This document shows positions 1-7,602 of a DNA stretch of 64,000 nt, one piece after another; within the stretch, counting starts at the first letter, position 1; each line of letters begins with the position of its first letter. The notes under the pieces were generated by a model, which did not search any database, was not told where the DNA came from, and saw nothing but the letters and a program-made list of their open reading frames with translations. The stretch covers positions 1,364,001 to 1,428,000 of the forward strand of contig NZ_JAUSQL010000001.1 in the NCBI RefSeq assembly GCF_030811095.1, in the 5' to 3' direction. The stretch is from Trueperella abortisuis (GTDB taxonomy: Bacteria > Actinomycetota > Actinomycetes > Actinomycetales > Actinomycetaceae). The position numbers and the translations under genes were made by a program.

Positions 1-93
1 GACCTCCGCCCCGGTCGCTTCGCCGATCCAGCCGATCGCCACCGACGTGTCGAGTCCGCCGGAGTATGCGAGGACTACGCGTTCCTTTGCCAT
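1..93 (-). CDS. argG: Argininosuccinate synthase, N-terminal fragment cut by the window edge
   Basis: Only the first 31 codons are present. They read [17 protein letters not shown] and onward, which is the N-terminal PP-loop (SGGLDTS) that binds ATP in argininosuccinate synthase, the enzyme joining citrulline and aspartate in the cytoplasm. The ATG is 12 bp downstream of the argR stop, so the gene is the last visible member of the argCJBDRG operon. The rest, and probably argH, lies beyond the left edge. The identification rests on the motif and the operon position. Confidence 0.93.
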   Translation of the reverse strand, partial: MAKERVVLAYSGGLDTSVAIGWIGEATGAEV

Positions 94-105
94 GATGAAC
101 CTTTC

Positions 106-603
106 TTAGTTGTTAGAAGAAGAGTGAGCGATGTCGATGAGGCGGCTAAGCAGCTCGTCGGCACGTTTGGTGGATTCGGTAATGACCAGCACCGTGTCGT
201 CACCGGCGATGCAGCCGAGCACGCCGTCGAGCACGGCGCGGTCGAGCGCCGAGGCCAGCAGCTGCGCGGCCCCGGGCGGTGTGCGTAGCACGATCTGGTT
301 TCCCGCCGACTTGGCCGAGACCATGACCTCCCGGGCCCAGCGCTCCAGGTGGAAGCCCGCGGGTGCGTCGCTCTCCCCCTCCACACCGGGGCTGGGCACC
401 TTGTAGTGGCGCCCACCCATACCGTCGGGGACCTTGCGCGCCTGAAGCTCGTCGAGGTCGCGCGAGAGCGTGGCTTGTGTGACCACGATCCCCTCGTCCG
501 CGAGCAACGCCCGCAGCTCGGCCTGCGAGCCAATGGGCTGGGATTCGACGATGGCGGTGATGCGGGCGAGCCGGGCCGCCTTGGTCACCATGGTTCCTGT
601 CAC
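106..603 (-). CDS. argR: Arginine repressor ArgR
   Basis: Hexameric arginine-responsive repressor of arginine biosynthesis, 165 aa, the usual family length. Residues about 8-75 form the winged helix (ARLARITAIVESQPI, TQATLSRDLDEL). The C-terminal part carries the oligomerisation and arginine-binding region with the conserved GDDTVLVI stretch. A GTG start at 603 overlaps the argD stop by 4 bp (GTGA), which argues for translational coupling. An ATG four codons later (591) is the alternative start. The repressor is encoded inside the operon it is expected to control, so autoregulation through the argC promoter is likely. Confidence 0.95.
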   Translation of the reverse strand: MTGTMVTKAARLARITAIVESQPIGSQAELRALLADEGIVVTQATLSRDLDELQARKVPDGMGGRHYKVPSPGVEGESDAPAGFHLERWAREVMVSAKSAGNQIVLRTPPGAAQLLASALDRAVLDGVLGCIAGDDTVLVITESTKRADELLSRLIDIAHSSSNN

Positions 604-1739
604 GAGTGTTTCTCCATTTCTTCGATGAACGGCGCAAGTTCATCTTGCGTGATGACAAGCGGTGGCGCCAACCGGATCGTCGTGGTGTTCGGCGCGTTGA
701 CGATGAAGCCCCGGCCCAAAAGCTCGGCCTGGAGCGCCGGGGCGTCTTTGACGACGACGCCGAGCAGCAGCCCCGCACCGCGCACCTCGAACCCGCGCGC
801 CTCGAGCTCGCCGGCTAGCCACTGCCCCGTTCCGCGCACGTGGTCGAGCAGCCCGGCCACCTCGCCGACGACGGCGTTTGCTGCCGCACACGCCAACGGA
901 TTGCCGCCGAAGGTGGTGCCGTGGCTGCCGGGGGTCAGCAGACGCCCGGCTTTCTCGATCCCGACGACGGCTCCGATCGGAACGCCCCCGCCCAGGCCCT
1001 TGGCCAGGGCGATGACGTCTGCCTTGACGAGGTCAGAGTGGGCGAACCATCGTCCGGTGCGCCCCACACCCGTCTGTACCTCGTCGACCACGAACAGCGC
1101 ATTAAAACGTTCGCACAGGGCGCGGGCGCGGCGCAGGAAGGCAGCGGGGACGGGAACAACGCCGGCCTCGCCCTGGATGGTCTCGACGAAGATCGCCGCA
1201 ACGTCGTCGTTGAAGACGGCGTCGAGGGCCTCGACGCTGGGGTCGATGAAGATGACGTTTCCGCCAAGCGGCTCGAAGGGCTCACGGATGGCGGGTTTGT
1301 GGGTGATGGACAGGGCGCCGAGCGTGCGCCCGTGAAAGCCACCCTTGAGCGCGATGATCGTTCCTCGCGGCTTGTGCAGGCGAGCCATCTTGATGGCGGC
1401 CTCGTTGGCCTCTGCTCCCGAGTTACAGAAGAAGACCCGGGCTGAGGCGCCCACATAGCCCTCGTCGGAGAGCATGCGCTGAATCGCGCCGGCAAGCTCC
1501 AGCTGTGGTGCGGTGGCAAAATAGTTCGACACATGGGTCGCCCTGCCCGCCTGCTCGGTGATCGCACGCACGATCGCGGGATGGGCATAGCCAAGGGCGT
1601 TGACCGCGATGCCGGCAAGCAGATCGAGGTAGCGTTTGCCGTTCTCGTCCCACACGTAAACGCCCTCGCCGCGCTCGATCACCAGCTGCGGCTCACCAAA
1701 GGCGTTCATCATCCGCTGAGAGTATAGTTCCGACATCAC
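600..1739 (-). CDS. argD: Acetylornithine aminotransferase
   Basis: PLP-dependent class-III aminotransferase that converts N-acetylglutamate semialdehyde to N2-acetylornithine. At 379 aa it has the family length. Visible marks are [18 protein letters not shown] (PLP phosphate binding), [22 protein letters not shown] and the PLP lysine in [13 protein letters not shown]. The start is GTG at 1739, overlapping the argB stop (GTGA), or the ATG directly after it at 1736. It is fourth in the argCJBDRG operon. Paralogues acting on other omega-amino acids look similar, but the operon context settles the role. Confidence 0.95.
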   Translation of the reverse strand: MMSELYSQRMMNAFGEPQLVIERGEGVYVWDENGKRYLDLLAGIAVNALGYAHPAIVRAITEQAGRATHVSNYFATAPQLELAGAIQRMLSDEGYVGASARVFFCNSGAEANEAAIKMARLHKPRGTIIALKGGFHGRTLGALSITHKPAIREPFEPLGGNVIFIDPSVEALDAVFNDDVAAIFVETIQGEAGVVPVPAAFLRRARALCERFNALFVVDEVQTGVGRTGRWFAHSDLVKADVIALAKGLGGGVPIGAVVGIEKAGRLLTPGSHGTTFGGNPLACAAANAVVGEVAGLLDHVRGTGQWLAGELEARGFEVRGAGLLLGVVVKDAPALQAELLGRGFIVNAPNTTTIRLAPPLVITQDELAPFIEEMEKHS

Positions 1740-2668
1740 TTCTCCTCCTTCGCCCCGGTCACGGCCTCGCGCCGGGCCGCGGCCGTGACCTGGGTGCCGA
1801 TGCCGTCGTCGGTGAAGATCTCGAGCAGAATGGAGTGAGCCATCCGCCCGTCAATGATGTGGGCCTTGGGAACGCCGCGCTCCACTGCCCTGAGCGCAGC
1901 CTCCATCTTCGGTTTCATCCCCGAGTCGAGGACGGGCAGGAGCGCGCGTAGGTCGTCGGGATGGATCTCGGAGACGAGCGACGATTTATCCGGCCAGTCG
2001 AGGTAGAGACCCTCAACGTCTGTGAGCATGATGAGCTTGTCCGCGCCGGCGGCGTCGGCGATCGCTCCCGCAGCCGTGTCGGCGTTGACGTTGAGCACCT
2101 CCTCGGGGTTGTCGACGTCGGTGGCAACGGTGGAGATGACGGGGATATGTCCGGAGGTGAGCATGTGATTGAGCGATTCGATGTTGATCGAGACAATGTC
2201 GCCCACGTGCCCGATGTCCACCTTCTTTCCGTCGACGTCGGCCGTGCGGCGCCGTGCGCTCAGCAGGCCCGCGTCCTCCCCGGAAAAGCCGATGGCCCGC
2301 GGCCCGTCGACGTTGAGGAGGGAGACGAGTTCGCGCTGGACCTGGCCGGTGAGCACCATACGCACCACGTTCATCGTCTCGCGGTCTGTCACCCGCAACC
2401 CGCCGCGGAACTGGGACTGGATGCCGACCCGCTCAAGCATGGCGTTGATCTGCGGGCCACCGCCATGGACGACGACGGGCTGCAGGCCCACCGAGTGCAT
2501 GAAGATGATGTCCTTGGCAAAGGCACGCTTGAGGGAGTCGTTGATCATGGCGTTGCCGCCATACTTGACCACGACGCGGCGCCCCGCGAATTCGTTGATC
2601 CAGGGTAGGGCCTCGATGAGGATTTCGGCCTTGTGTTGGGCGCCGGCCAGGCGCGTGAGGATGCTCAT
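1736..2668 (-). CDS. argB: N-acetylglutamate kinase
   Basis: Amino-acid-kinase fold enzyme phosphorylating N-acetylglutamate, the second step of the acetylated arginine pathway; 310 aa. The N-terminal [10 protein letters not shown] and [10 protein letters not shown] motifs bind the phosphates. The N-terminal extension beginning [17 protein letters not shown] is typical of the arginine-feedback-inhibited hexameric type. I chose the ATG at 2668 because it overlaps the argJ stop by 4 bp (ATGA) and gives the normal length. The frame stays open 54 codons further upstream, but that segment is Arg/Gly-rich and lies inside argJ. Confidence 0.96.
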   Translation of the reverse strand: MSILTRLAGAQHKAEILIEALPWINEFAGRRVVVKYGGNAMINDSLKRAFAKDIIFMHSVGLQPVVVHGGGPQINAMLERVGIQSQFRGGLRVTDRETMNVVRMVLTGQVQRELVSLLNVDGPRAIGFSGEDAGLLSARRRTADVDGKKVDIGHVGDIVSINIESLNHMLTSGHIPVISTVATDVDNPEEVLNVNADTAAGAIADAAGADKLIMLTDVEGLYLDWPDKSSLVSEIHPDDLRALLPVLDSGMKPKMEAALRAVERGVPKAHIIDGRMAHSILLEIFTDDGIGTQVTAAARREAVTGAKEEK

Positions 2669-3852
2669 GTCGAATACGCCGAGTTCTCGTGGACGTAGTC
2701 GTGGGTGAGGTCGTTGGTCCACAGCTCGACGACCTCCCCTCCCGCGTGCAGGTCGATGTCGATGGTGACCTCCCGGTCTGCCGCGAGGTCCACTAGGCCA
2801 CGATCCTCGCCGACTCCCCCGGCGCGGCACACCTGCACGCCGTTGAAGTAGACGTCAAGCGCGTCGGCCTCGAAGGGTGCGACATCGGCCGGGACGGTTC
2901 CCACCTGGGAGATCACGCGGCCCCAGTTCGGGTCGTTGCCGAAGATGGCGGCCTTTAAAAGGTTGGATCGGGAGACGGCGCGGGCGACGGCCAACCCCGC
3001 CTCCTGCGAACTGGCTCCCGACACCCGAATGAGGACATCGTGCGAGGCGCCCTCGGCGTCCGCGATGAGCTGGCGGGCAAGCGACTGGGCCACCGCCGTC
3101 AGATTTGCCACGAAGTCCTCGCCGGCGACGCCGGAGGCACCGCTAGCGAGCAGAAGAACCGTGTCGTTCGTGGACATCGCGCCGTCGGAGTCGATCCTAT
3201 TGAACGACGCCGCCACCGCGGCCTCAAGCGCCTCCTGGGCCTGCGCCGCGCTCAGCACGGCGTCGGTGGTGATGACACAGATCATCGTGGCCAGGCCGGG
3301 GGCGAGCATGCCCGCGCCCTTCGCCATCCCGCCGATCGTGTAGGGCCCGGCGATGCCGGCCTGCTTGGTGACGGTGTCGGTGGTGCAGATCGCCTCGGCC
3401 GCCTCGGCTCCGCCGCCCGTGCTGAGGCGCGCTGCGGCGTTGGAGACGCCCGCGAGCAATTTCTCCATGGGCAGGCGCTCCCCGATGAGGCCGGTAGAGC
3501 ACACCGCCACCTCCTGGGGTGCGCACCCGAGGAGGGTGGCCGCGTGTTCCGCGCTCGCCCGCGCGTCCTCGTAGCCGGGCTTGCCGGTGGCGGCGTTTGC
3601 CCCTCCGGAGTTGATGACGGCCACGGTGTGGGTTGCCTCGGCGATCTCCTTCATCCAGCGCACGGGCGCCGCGAATACGCGGTTGGAGGTGAGGACGGCG
3701 GCCGAGACCGGATGCGGGCCGTCGTTGACGACGAGCGCGACGTCCCGGCCCGCGCTCTTGAGCCCGGCACGCACGCCCGCGGCACGGAAACCGCGCGGAG
3801 CGGTGACGCCGAGCGTCTCGACGTGCGGCGTGGGGTCAGAAAAGAGGATCAC
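2665..3852 (-). CDS. argJ: Bifunctional ornithine acetyltransferase / N-acetylglutamate synthase
   Basis: Self-cleaving N-terminal-nucleophile enzyme that recycles the acetyl group from N2-acetylornithine to glutamate; 395 aa. The cleavage region [13 protein letters not shown] is present, with the Thr nucleophile in the ATM triplet near the middle of the chain, giving alpha and beta chains. The GTG at 3852 ([12 protein letters not shown]) overlaps the argC stop by 4 bp (GTGA) and gives the expected length; the longer open frame upstream is not conserved-looking. Whether it is mono- or bifunctional cannot be read from the sequence. A stand-alone argA is not seen here. Confidence 0.95.
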   Translation of the reverse strand: MILFSDPTPHVETLGVTAPRGFRAAGVRAGLKSAGRDVALVVNDGPHPVSAAVLTSNRVFAAPVRWMKEIAEATHTVAVINSGGANAATGKPGYEDARASAEHAATLLGCAPQEVAVCSTGLIGERLPMEKLLAGVSNAAARLSTGGGAEAAEAICTTDTVTKQAGIAGPYTIGGMAKGAGMLAPGLATMICVITTDAVLSAAQAQEALEAAVAASFNRIDSDGAMSTNDTVLLLASGASGVAGEDFVANLTAVAQSLARQLIADAEGASHDVLIRVSGASSQEAGLAVARAVSRSNLLKAAIFGNDPNWGRVISQVGTVPADVAPFEADALDVYFNGVQVCRAGGVGEDRGLVDLAADREVTIDIDLHAGGEVVELWTNDLTHDYVHENSAYST

Positions 3853-4892
3853 GGCGCCACTCCGATCTGTGAAAGGCCGGTGGTTTCGGACAGCCCAAGG
3901 GCGAGGTTCATCGACTGGGTGGCGGCCCCGGCGGTGCCCTTCACCAGGTTGTCGAGCGCGCAGATGGCGGTGATGCGCCGCGCGTCGGCATCGAGTTCGG
4001 CGTGGACGAGGGCCAGGTTGGAGCCGACCACGCTGCCCGTGGCCGGCCAGTCGGGCGACCACACGACGAAGGGTTCGTCAGCGTAGGCGGCCTGATATGC
4101 CTCGAGCACCTGCTCGGGGCTTACGCCGCTGACGGGGATCGAGACGGTGGCCAAGATCCCTCGCGACATCGGTACGAGGACGGGGGTAAAGGACACGGAT
4201 ACGGAGCGTGCGCCCGCCACGCCCAGGTTTTGCGTTATCTCCGGGATGTGCCGGTGGACGCCGCCCACCGCGTATGGCGACGCCGACTCGATGGCCTCCG
4301 CGGCCAGCAAGTGGGGCTTGGGAGACTTGCCGGCGCCGGAGTAGCCAACGGAGAGGATCGCCACGATGTCCTCCCCGCTGGCGATCCCCGCCGCGATGGC
4401 GGGCTGGGCCGCGAAGGTGACGGCCGAGGCGTTGCAGCCCGGGGCGGCGATGCGCCGGGTGGTGGCGAGGAGCTCGCGCTGGCTCGGCCCCGCGCAGTGG
4501 ATGAGCTCGGGCATCCCGTAGGTCCACGGCTGCGCGGGCGCTGTGTGGTAGTAGCGCTCCCATGCGGCCGGGTCGGTGAGGCGATGGTCGGCGCCGAGGT
4601 CGATGATGAGGCAGTCGGGATTGATGTGCTCGATCTGGGCCGTGAAAGCGGCGGAGGCGCCGTGCGGCAGGCCGAGGATGACGACGTCGTGCCCCGCAAG
4701 ATTCTGCGGCTGCAGCGGCTGTATCTCGAGGTGGCGCAGTGGCCATAGGTGGCTCTGATGCTGGCCGAGGGCGCCGCTGGAGCTGTGGGCGGCGACCGTC
4801 GTGATCGTCACATCGGGGTGTGCCGCGAGTATGCGCGCGACCTCGCCACCCGCGTAACCGGTGACGCCGGCAATAGCAACAGAGTACGTCAT
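3849..4892 (-). CDS. argC: N-acetyl-gamma-glutamyl-phosphate reductase
   Basis: NADPH-dependent reductase making N-acetylglutamate semialdehyde; 347 aa from the ATG at 4892. The Rossmann motif GVTGYAGGEV sits at residues about 9-18, and the catalytic-cysteine region AAPGCNASAVTF is in the middle. First gene of the arg operon. An ATG two codons upstream (4898) is possible, but a TATAGT hexamer ends 7 nt before the 4892 ATG, which suggests a leaderless mRNA starting there. The frame runs open to 5471 against the sorC gene; that extension is not real. Confidence 0.94.
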   Translation of the reverse strand: MTYSVAIAGVTGYAGGEVARILAAHPDVTITTVAAHSSSGALGQHQSHLWPLRHLEIQPLQPQNLAGHDVVILGLPHGASAAFTAQIEHINPDCLIIDLGADHRLTDPAAWERYYHTAPAQPWTYGMPELIHCAGPSQRELLATTRRIAAPGCNASAVTFAAQPAIAAGIASGEDIVAILSVGYSGAGKSPKPHLLAAEAIESASPYAVGGVHRHIPEITQNLGVAGARSVSVSFTPVLVPMSRGILATVSIPVSGVSPEQVLEAYQAAYADEPFVVWSPDWPATGSVVGSNLALVHAELDADARRITAICALDNLVKGTAGAATQSMNLALGLSETTGLSQIGVAP

Positions 4893-4920
4893 GCGCATAA
4901 CTATACACTGGAGCGCATGA
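4889..4920 (-). promoter_or_regulatory. argC promoter with candidate operator (8-bp inverted repeat)
   Basis: On the minus strand a TATAGT -10 hexamer (4905-4900) is followed by 7 nt and the argC ATG. It is bracketed by perfect 8-bp inverted arms, TCATGCGC at 4889-4896 and GCGCATGA at 4913-4920, separated by 16 nt. A protein bound to both arms would cover the -10 and the start codon. ArgR, encoded in the same operon, is the natural candidate, but the arms do not match the classical ARG box closely, so this is inference. Confidence 0.4.
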
Positions 4921-5000
4921 TTCCCCGCTCGCGCCCGCTGTGAGACCGGACACCGGGGAGGAGCGCACTTATGAGCACAGTTGGCGAATCTCTCCCCACA

Positions 5001-5027
5001 TGAGTGAATAGCTGACAGACTCAAAAC
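5001..5027 (+). promoter_or_regulatory. sorC-type gene promoter, leaderless, with possible self-operator
   Basis: CAGACT (5016-5021) lies exactly 6 nt before the ATG at 5028, with no Shine-Dalgarno, as expected for a leaderless mRNA. TGAGT (5001-5005) and ACTCA (5019-5023) form a short inverted repeat overlapping the -10, a plausible autoregulatory site for the SorC-family product. The rest of the 135-bp argC/sorC gap shows nothing else recognisable. Confidence 0.4.
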
Positions 5028-5984
5028 ATGAAGAAAGCAACGCCGCATTCGTCCCGCGACGACCTCATGTTCGAGGCAGCCTACCTGTATTACATGGAAG
5101 GCCTCACGCAGCAGGCGATTGGCACGCGCCTTGGCTACACCCGCTGGACCGTCGGGCGTCTCATCGAAGAGGCACGCCAGACCGGGCTCGTCACCATCAC
5201 CATCAACCACCCCCGCATCCAGACCCACCACCTCGAGATGCAGATCGCCCAGCAGCTGGGGCTCAAGAGCGTCATCGTCGTACCGAACACCAACGGGGAA
5301 GGCCGCCAGCTGGTGGCCCGCGCGACCGCCCAATACCTCATGGGGCGCGCCCCGATCCGCTCCCTCGCAGTGGCGTGGGGTCGCACGATGACGGCGCTGG
5401 CCAACGCACTGCCCGAGAACTGGTCGCCGGGCATCAAGGTCTACCAGACCAACGGTGGCCCCACCCACCACGGCGACAACGAAGTCTCCTCCTCCATCTC
5501 CGCCATGGCTCGCAAGGCCCCCGGCACCGCCTACACGCTGCCGGCCCCCACGATCATCGGCAACCCCGACCTCGGTCCACAGCTCATGGCCGAGCCCGCC
5601 ATCACCCGGATCTTCGAGGGCGCGGCCAACTCCGACCTCGTCGTCTACTCCCCCGGCACCGTCAGCAAGGAATCCGTGCTCGTCGAGTCAGGCTTCATCA
5701 CTAAGGAGAGCATCGACATGCTCCGACGCAAGGGATCGGTGGGAGACATCCTCTCCCACTACGTCGACGCCGACGGCAACCCGATCTCCCCCCAGCTCGA
5801 GCGGCGCACCATCGCCTACCCGTTACGCAACCTCACACAGGCCCGCCTCTCCGTCGCCGTCGCCGGCGAAGCCGAGAAGGCACCCGCCATGGTGGCGGCC
5901 GCGCGCGCCAAGCTCGCACACGTATTCATCATCGATATCTACACGGCCGAGGCAATCTTGGCCTACACCACGAAGGAGAAATAA
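5028..5984 (+). CDS. SorC/DeoR-superfamily sugar-responsive transcriptional regulator
   Basis: 318-aa regulator. Residues about 12-60 are a helix-turn-helix (YYMEGLTQQAIGTRLGYTR, TVGRLIEEARQTGLV). Residues about 65-315 resemble the SorC sugar-phosphate-binding domain, with VYQTNGGPTHHGDN and the late GDILSHYVDADGNPI segment typical of this family. It sits directly upstream of, and adjoins, a GpsA-like dehydrogenase, so it probably senses the phosphorylated sugar or polyol that enzyme handles. The effector cannot be named from the sequence. It looks chromosomal, with codon use like its neighbours. Confidence 0.88.
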   Translation: MKKATPHSSRDDLMFEAAYLYYMEGLTQQAIGTRLGYTRWTVGRLIEEARQTGLVTITINHPRIQTHHLEMQIAQQLGLKSVIVVPNTNGEGRQLVARATAQYLMGRAPIRSLAVAWGRTMTALANALPENWSPGIKVYQTNGGPTHHGDNEVSSSISAMARKAPGTAYTLPAPTIIGNPDLGPQLMAEPAITRIFEGAANSDLVVYSPGTVSKESVLVESGFITKESIDMLRRKGSVGDILSHYVDADGNPISPQLERRTIAYPLRNLTQARLSVAVAGEAEKAPAMVAAARAKLAHVFIIDIYTAEAILAYTTKEK

Positions 5985-7046
5985 ATGGCAACCATCGCAA
6001 TTCTCGGCGCCGGCATCATGGCCACCGCCCTGACCTTCCCACTCACGGAAAACGGCCACAAGGTTAACCTCGTAGGCACTCACCTCGACCGCGACATCAT
6101 CGAGTCGATCCAGACCACCGGCGTCCACCCCGATCTCGGGCTCAAGGTCAACGACAAGGTGGTCGCCTACCAGCTTGAGGACGCCGAGGCCGCCTTCGAA
6201 GGCGCGGACGTGGCGATGTCCGGCGTCAATTCCTTCGGCGTTCACTGGGCGGGCGAGCGCCTTGCCAAGCTCGTCAAGCCCGGCATGAAGGTACTCAACG
6301 TCACCAAGGGCATGGAGGCCGACGACGACGGCACGCTCCACCTCCTGCCCGACGTGCTGCGCTCCTTCTTCGACGAGGACCTGGCCAAGGCCGTGACCTG
6401 GAACGCGATCGTCGGCCCGTCGATCGCCGGCGAGGTTGCGGTCCACCACGATACCTGCGTGATCTTCGCCGGCGAGGATCAGGCTTCGCTCGACTACCTG
6501 GCCGATCTTTTCCGCACGGACTACTACCACGTGTGGACGTCCACCGACTTCCGCGGTTGCGAAATCGGTGCAGCCACAAAGAACATCTACGCCTTCGCCG
6601 CCGGCCTCGGTGCCGGTCTGCTGCGCAAGGAAGGCAAGCAGGACGACCGCTACGTGCGCTTCAACTACAACGCGGCCGTCTTCGGCCAGGGCCAAACGGA
6701 GCTGCGCCAGTTCATGACGCTGCTGGGCGGCAAGCCTGAGACGGCAGACGGCTTGGCGGGCGTGGGCGACATGTACGTCACCTCGGCCGGCGGGCGCAAC
6801 GTCCGCGCCGGCACCTACGTCGGTGAGGGCATCCCGTTCTCCGAAGTGCGCGATTCCCTCATGAAGGGCGTCACCCTCGAGGGTGTCCAGGCGATCCGCG
6901 TGATCGGCGGAGCACTCGAGCCGCTCACCGAGCGCGGCGTTATCAAGCCTGAGGACTTCCCGCTGTGCCGCTACCTGTATGAGATCATCGAGAAGGACGC
7001 CCCGCTCGACATGCCGTGGGAGAAGTTCTTCGGCGGCATGAAGTAA
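5985..7046 (+). CDS. GpsA-like NAD(P)-dependent glycerol-3-phosphate (polyol-phosphate) dehydrogenase
   Basis: 353-aa member of the glycerol-3-phosphate dehydrogenase family. The N-terminal Rossmann fold has GAGIMATAL where housekeeping GpsA has GAGSWGTAL, a GxGxxA form. The middle carries NVTKGMEAD and the catalytic lysine in ATKNIYAFAAGLGAG; the C-terminal half carries LAGVGDMYVTSAGGRN. The start ATG follows the regulator stop directly (TAA-ATG). The divergence, and the pairing with a SorC-type regulator rather than with phospholipid genes, suggest a catabolic polyol-phosphate or sugar-phosphate dehydrogenase rather than the membrane-lipid enzyme. The substrate is unknown. Confidence 0.8.
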   Translation: MATIAILGAGIMATALTFPLTENGHKVNLVGTHLDRDIIESIQTTGVHPDLGLKVNDKVVAYQLEDAEAAFEGADVAMSGVNSFGVHWAGERLAKLVKPGMKVLNVTKGMEADDDGTLHLLPDVLRSFFDEDLAKAVTWNAIVGPSIAGEVAVHHDTCVIFAGEDQASLDYLADLFRTDYYHVWTSTDFRGCEIGAATKNIYAFAAGLGAGLLRKEGKQDDRYVRFNYNAAVFGQGQTELRQFMTLLGGKPETADGLAGVGDMYVTSAGGRNVRAGTYVGEGIPFSEVRDSLMKGVTLEGVQAIRVIGGALEPLTERGVIKPEDFPLCRYLYEIIEKDAPLDMPWEKFFGGMK

Positions 7047-7532
7047 TCACGTCCCGATAGGGGCAAATCGCGCCCGAGTGAGCCCGGCCAAATCGGCCGG
7101 GCTCACTGCTACCGACATGGTTCGCTTGCCCGCGGAGACCACGATGCGCTCTAGCTGCTCGGCGGAGGCGTCGATCCAGGTGGGTAGCTGGCGCATCTGC
7201 CCGAGCGGGGAGATCCCGCCGCGCACATAACCCGTGAGCTTCTCGGCGTCGTGCGGGGCAACCATCGCGGCGCTCTTGCCACCCGCCGCCCTCGCCAGAG
7301 CCTTGAGGCTGAGCCGCCCCGAGGCCGGCACAACGGCGACGACCGGGCGCCCATCCACAGTGGCCAGCAGGGTCTTAAAGATCATGTGCGGGTCAATTCC
7401 GAGCACCCGCGAGGTATCCAGCGCGTAACCGCCATCCATCTGCTCGGAGTGCTCATATTCTATGAGCTCGTAGTCCACGCCCGCACGGTTGAGTACCTGG
7501 AGTGCCCGTGTGGCGCCCTTGTTCTTCGCCAT
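7047..7532 (-). CDS. ybaK: YbaK/EbsC-family aminoacyl-tRNA deacylase (Cys-tRNA(Pro) type)
   Basis: 161-aa YbaK-family protein, which hydrolyses mischarged Cys-tRNA(Pro) or related species in trans. Family marks are the start MAKNKGATRALQVLNRAGV, IFKTLLATVDGRPVVAVVP, and KSAAMVAPHDAEKLTGYVRGGISPLG (split here by spaces of the reading, one continuous region at residues about 85-110), including the GGISPLG loop. The ATG at 7532 lies 6 nt after a TAGGAT hexamer, consistent with a leaderless mRNA. It is convergent with the upstream dehydrogenase, stops back to back (TAA/TCA), and stands alone. Confidence 0.9.
   Translation of the reverse strand: MAKNKGATRALQVLNRAGVDYELIEYEHSEQMDGGYALDTSRVLGIDPHMIFKTLLATVDGRPVVAVVPASGRLSLKALARAAGGKSAAMVAPHDAEKLTGYVRGGISPLGQMRQLPTWIDASAEQLERIVVSAGKRTMSVAVSPADLAGLTRARFAPIGT
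7078..7106 (+). terminator. Stem-loop after the GpsA-like gene, inside the 3' end of ybaK
   Basis: Perfect 12-bp inverted repeat: arms 7078-7089 (GTGAGCCCGGCC) and 7095-7106 with a 5-nt loop, 31 bp past the dehydrogenase stop. There is no T-tract, which is common for actinobacterial GC-rich terminators. It lies within the coding sequence of the convergent ybaK, so it could end transcription in the plus direction while encoding protein on the other strand. Confidence 0.5.
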
Positions 7533-7538
7533 ACCACC

Positions 7539-7544
7539 ATCCTA
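7539..7544 (-). promoter_or_regulatory. ybaK: ybaK -10 box, leaderless type
   Basis: TAGGAT on the minus strand followed by GGTGGT and the ybaK ATG (7532), a 6-nt spacing. Its first base is the outermost base of the adjacent 18-bp pheT stem-loop, so promoter and terminator abut. No clear -35 was found. Confidence 0.4.
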
Positions 7545-7583
7545 GTGGTGCGGGCCCTGCCTTCAGGCAGGGCCCGCACCACT
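7544..7583 (-). terminator. Terminator of pheST
   Basis: Perfect 18-bp stem (7544-7561 with 7566-7583) closed by a TTCA/TGAA tetraloop, beginning 19 bp after the pheT stop codon. Very GC-rich and without a T-run. Position and stability make it the end of the pheS-pheT transcript. Confidence 0.75.
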
Positions 7584-7602
7584 CAGCTACGCCCGAACTA
7601 CC

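Noticed and set aside
2669-2830. 54-codon upstream extension of argB (and similar extensions of argC, argJ, dnaJ, hisB, comEA)
   Set aside because: Each lies inside the neighbouring gene in another frame, lacks family sequence, and a 1-4 bp overlap start or -10 box gives the usual protein length.
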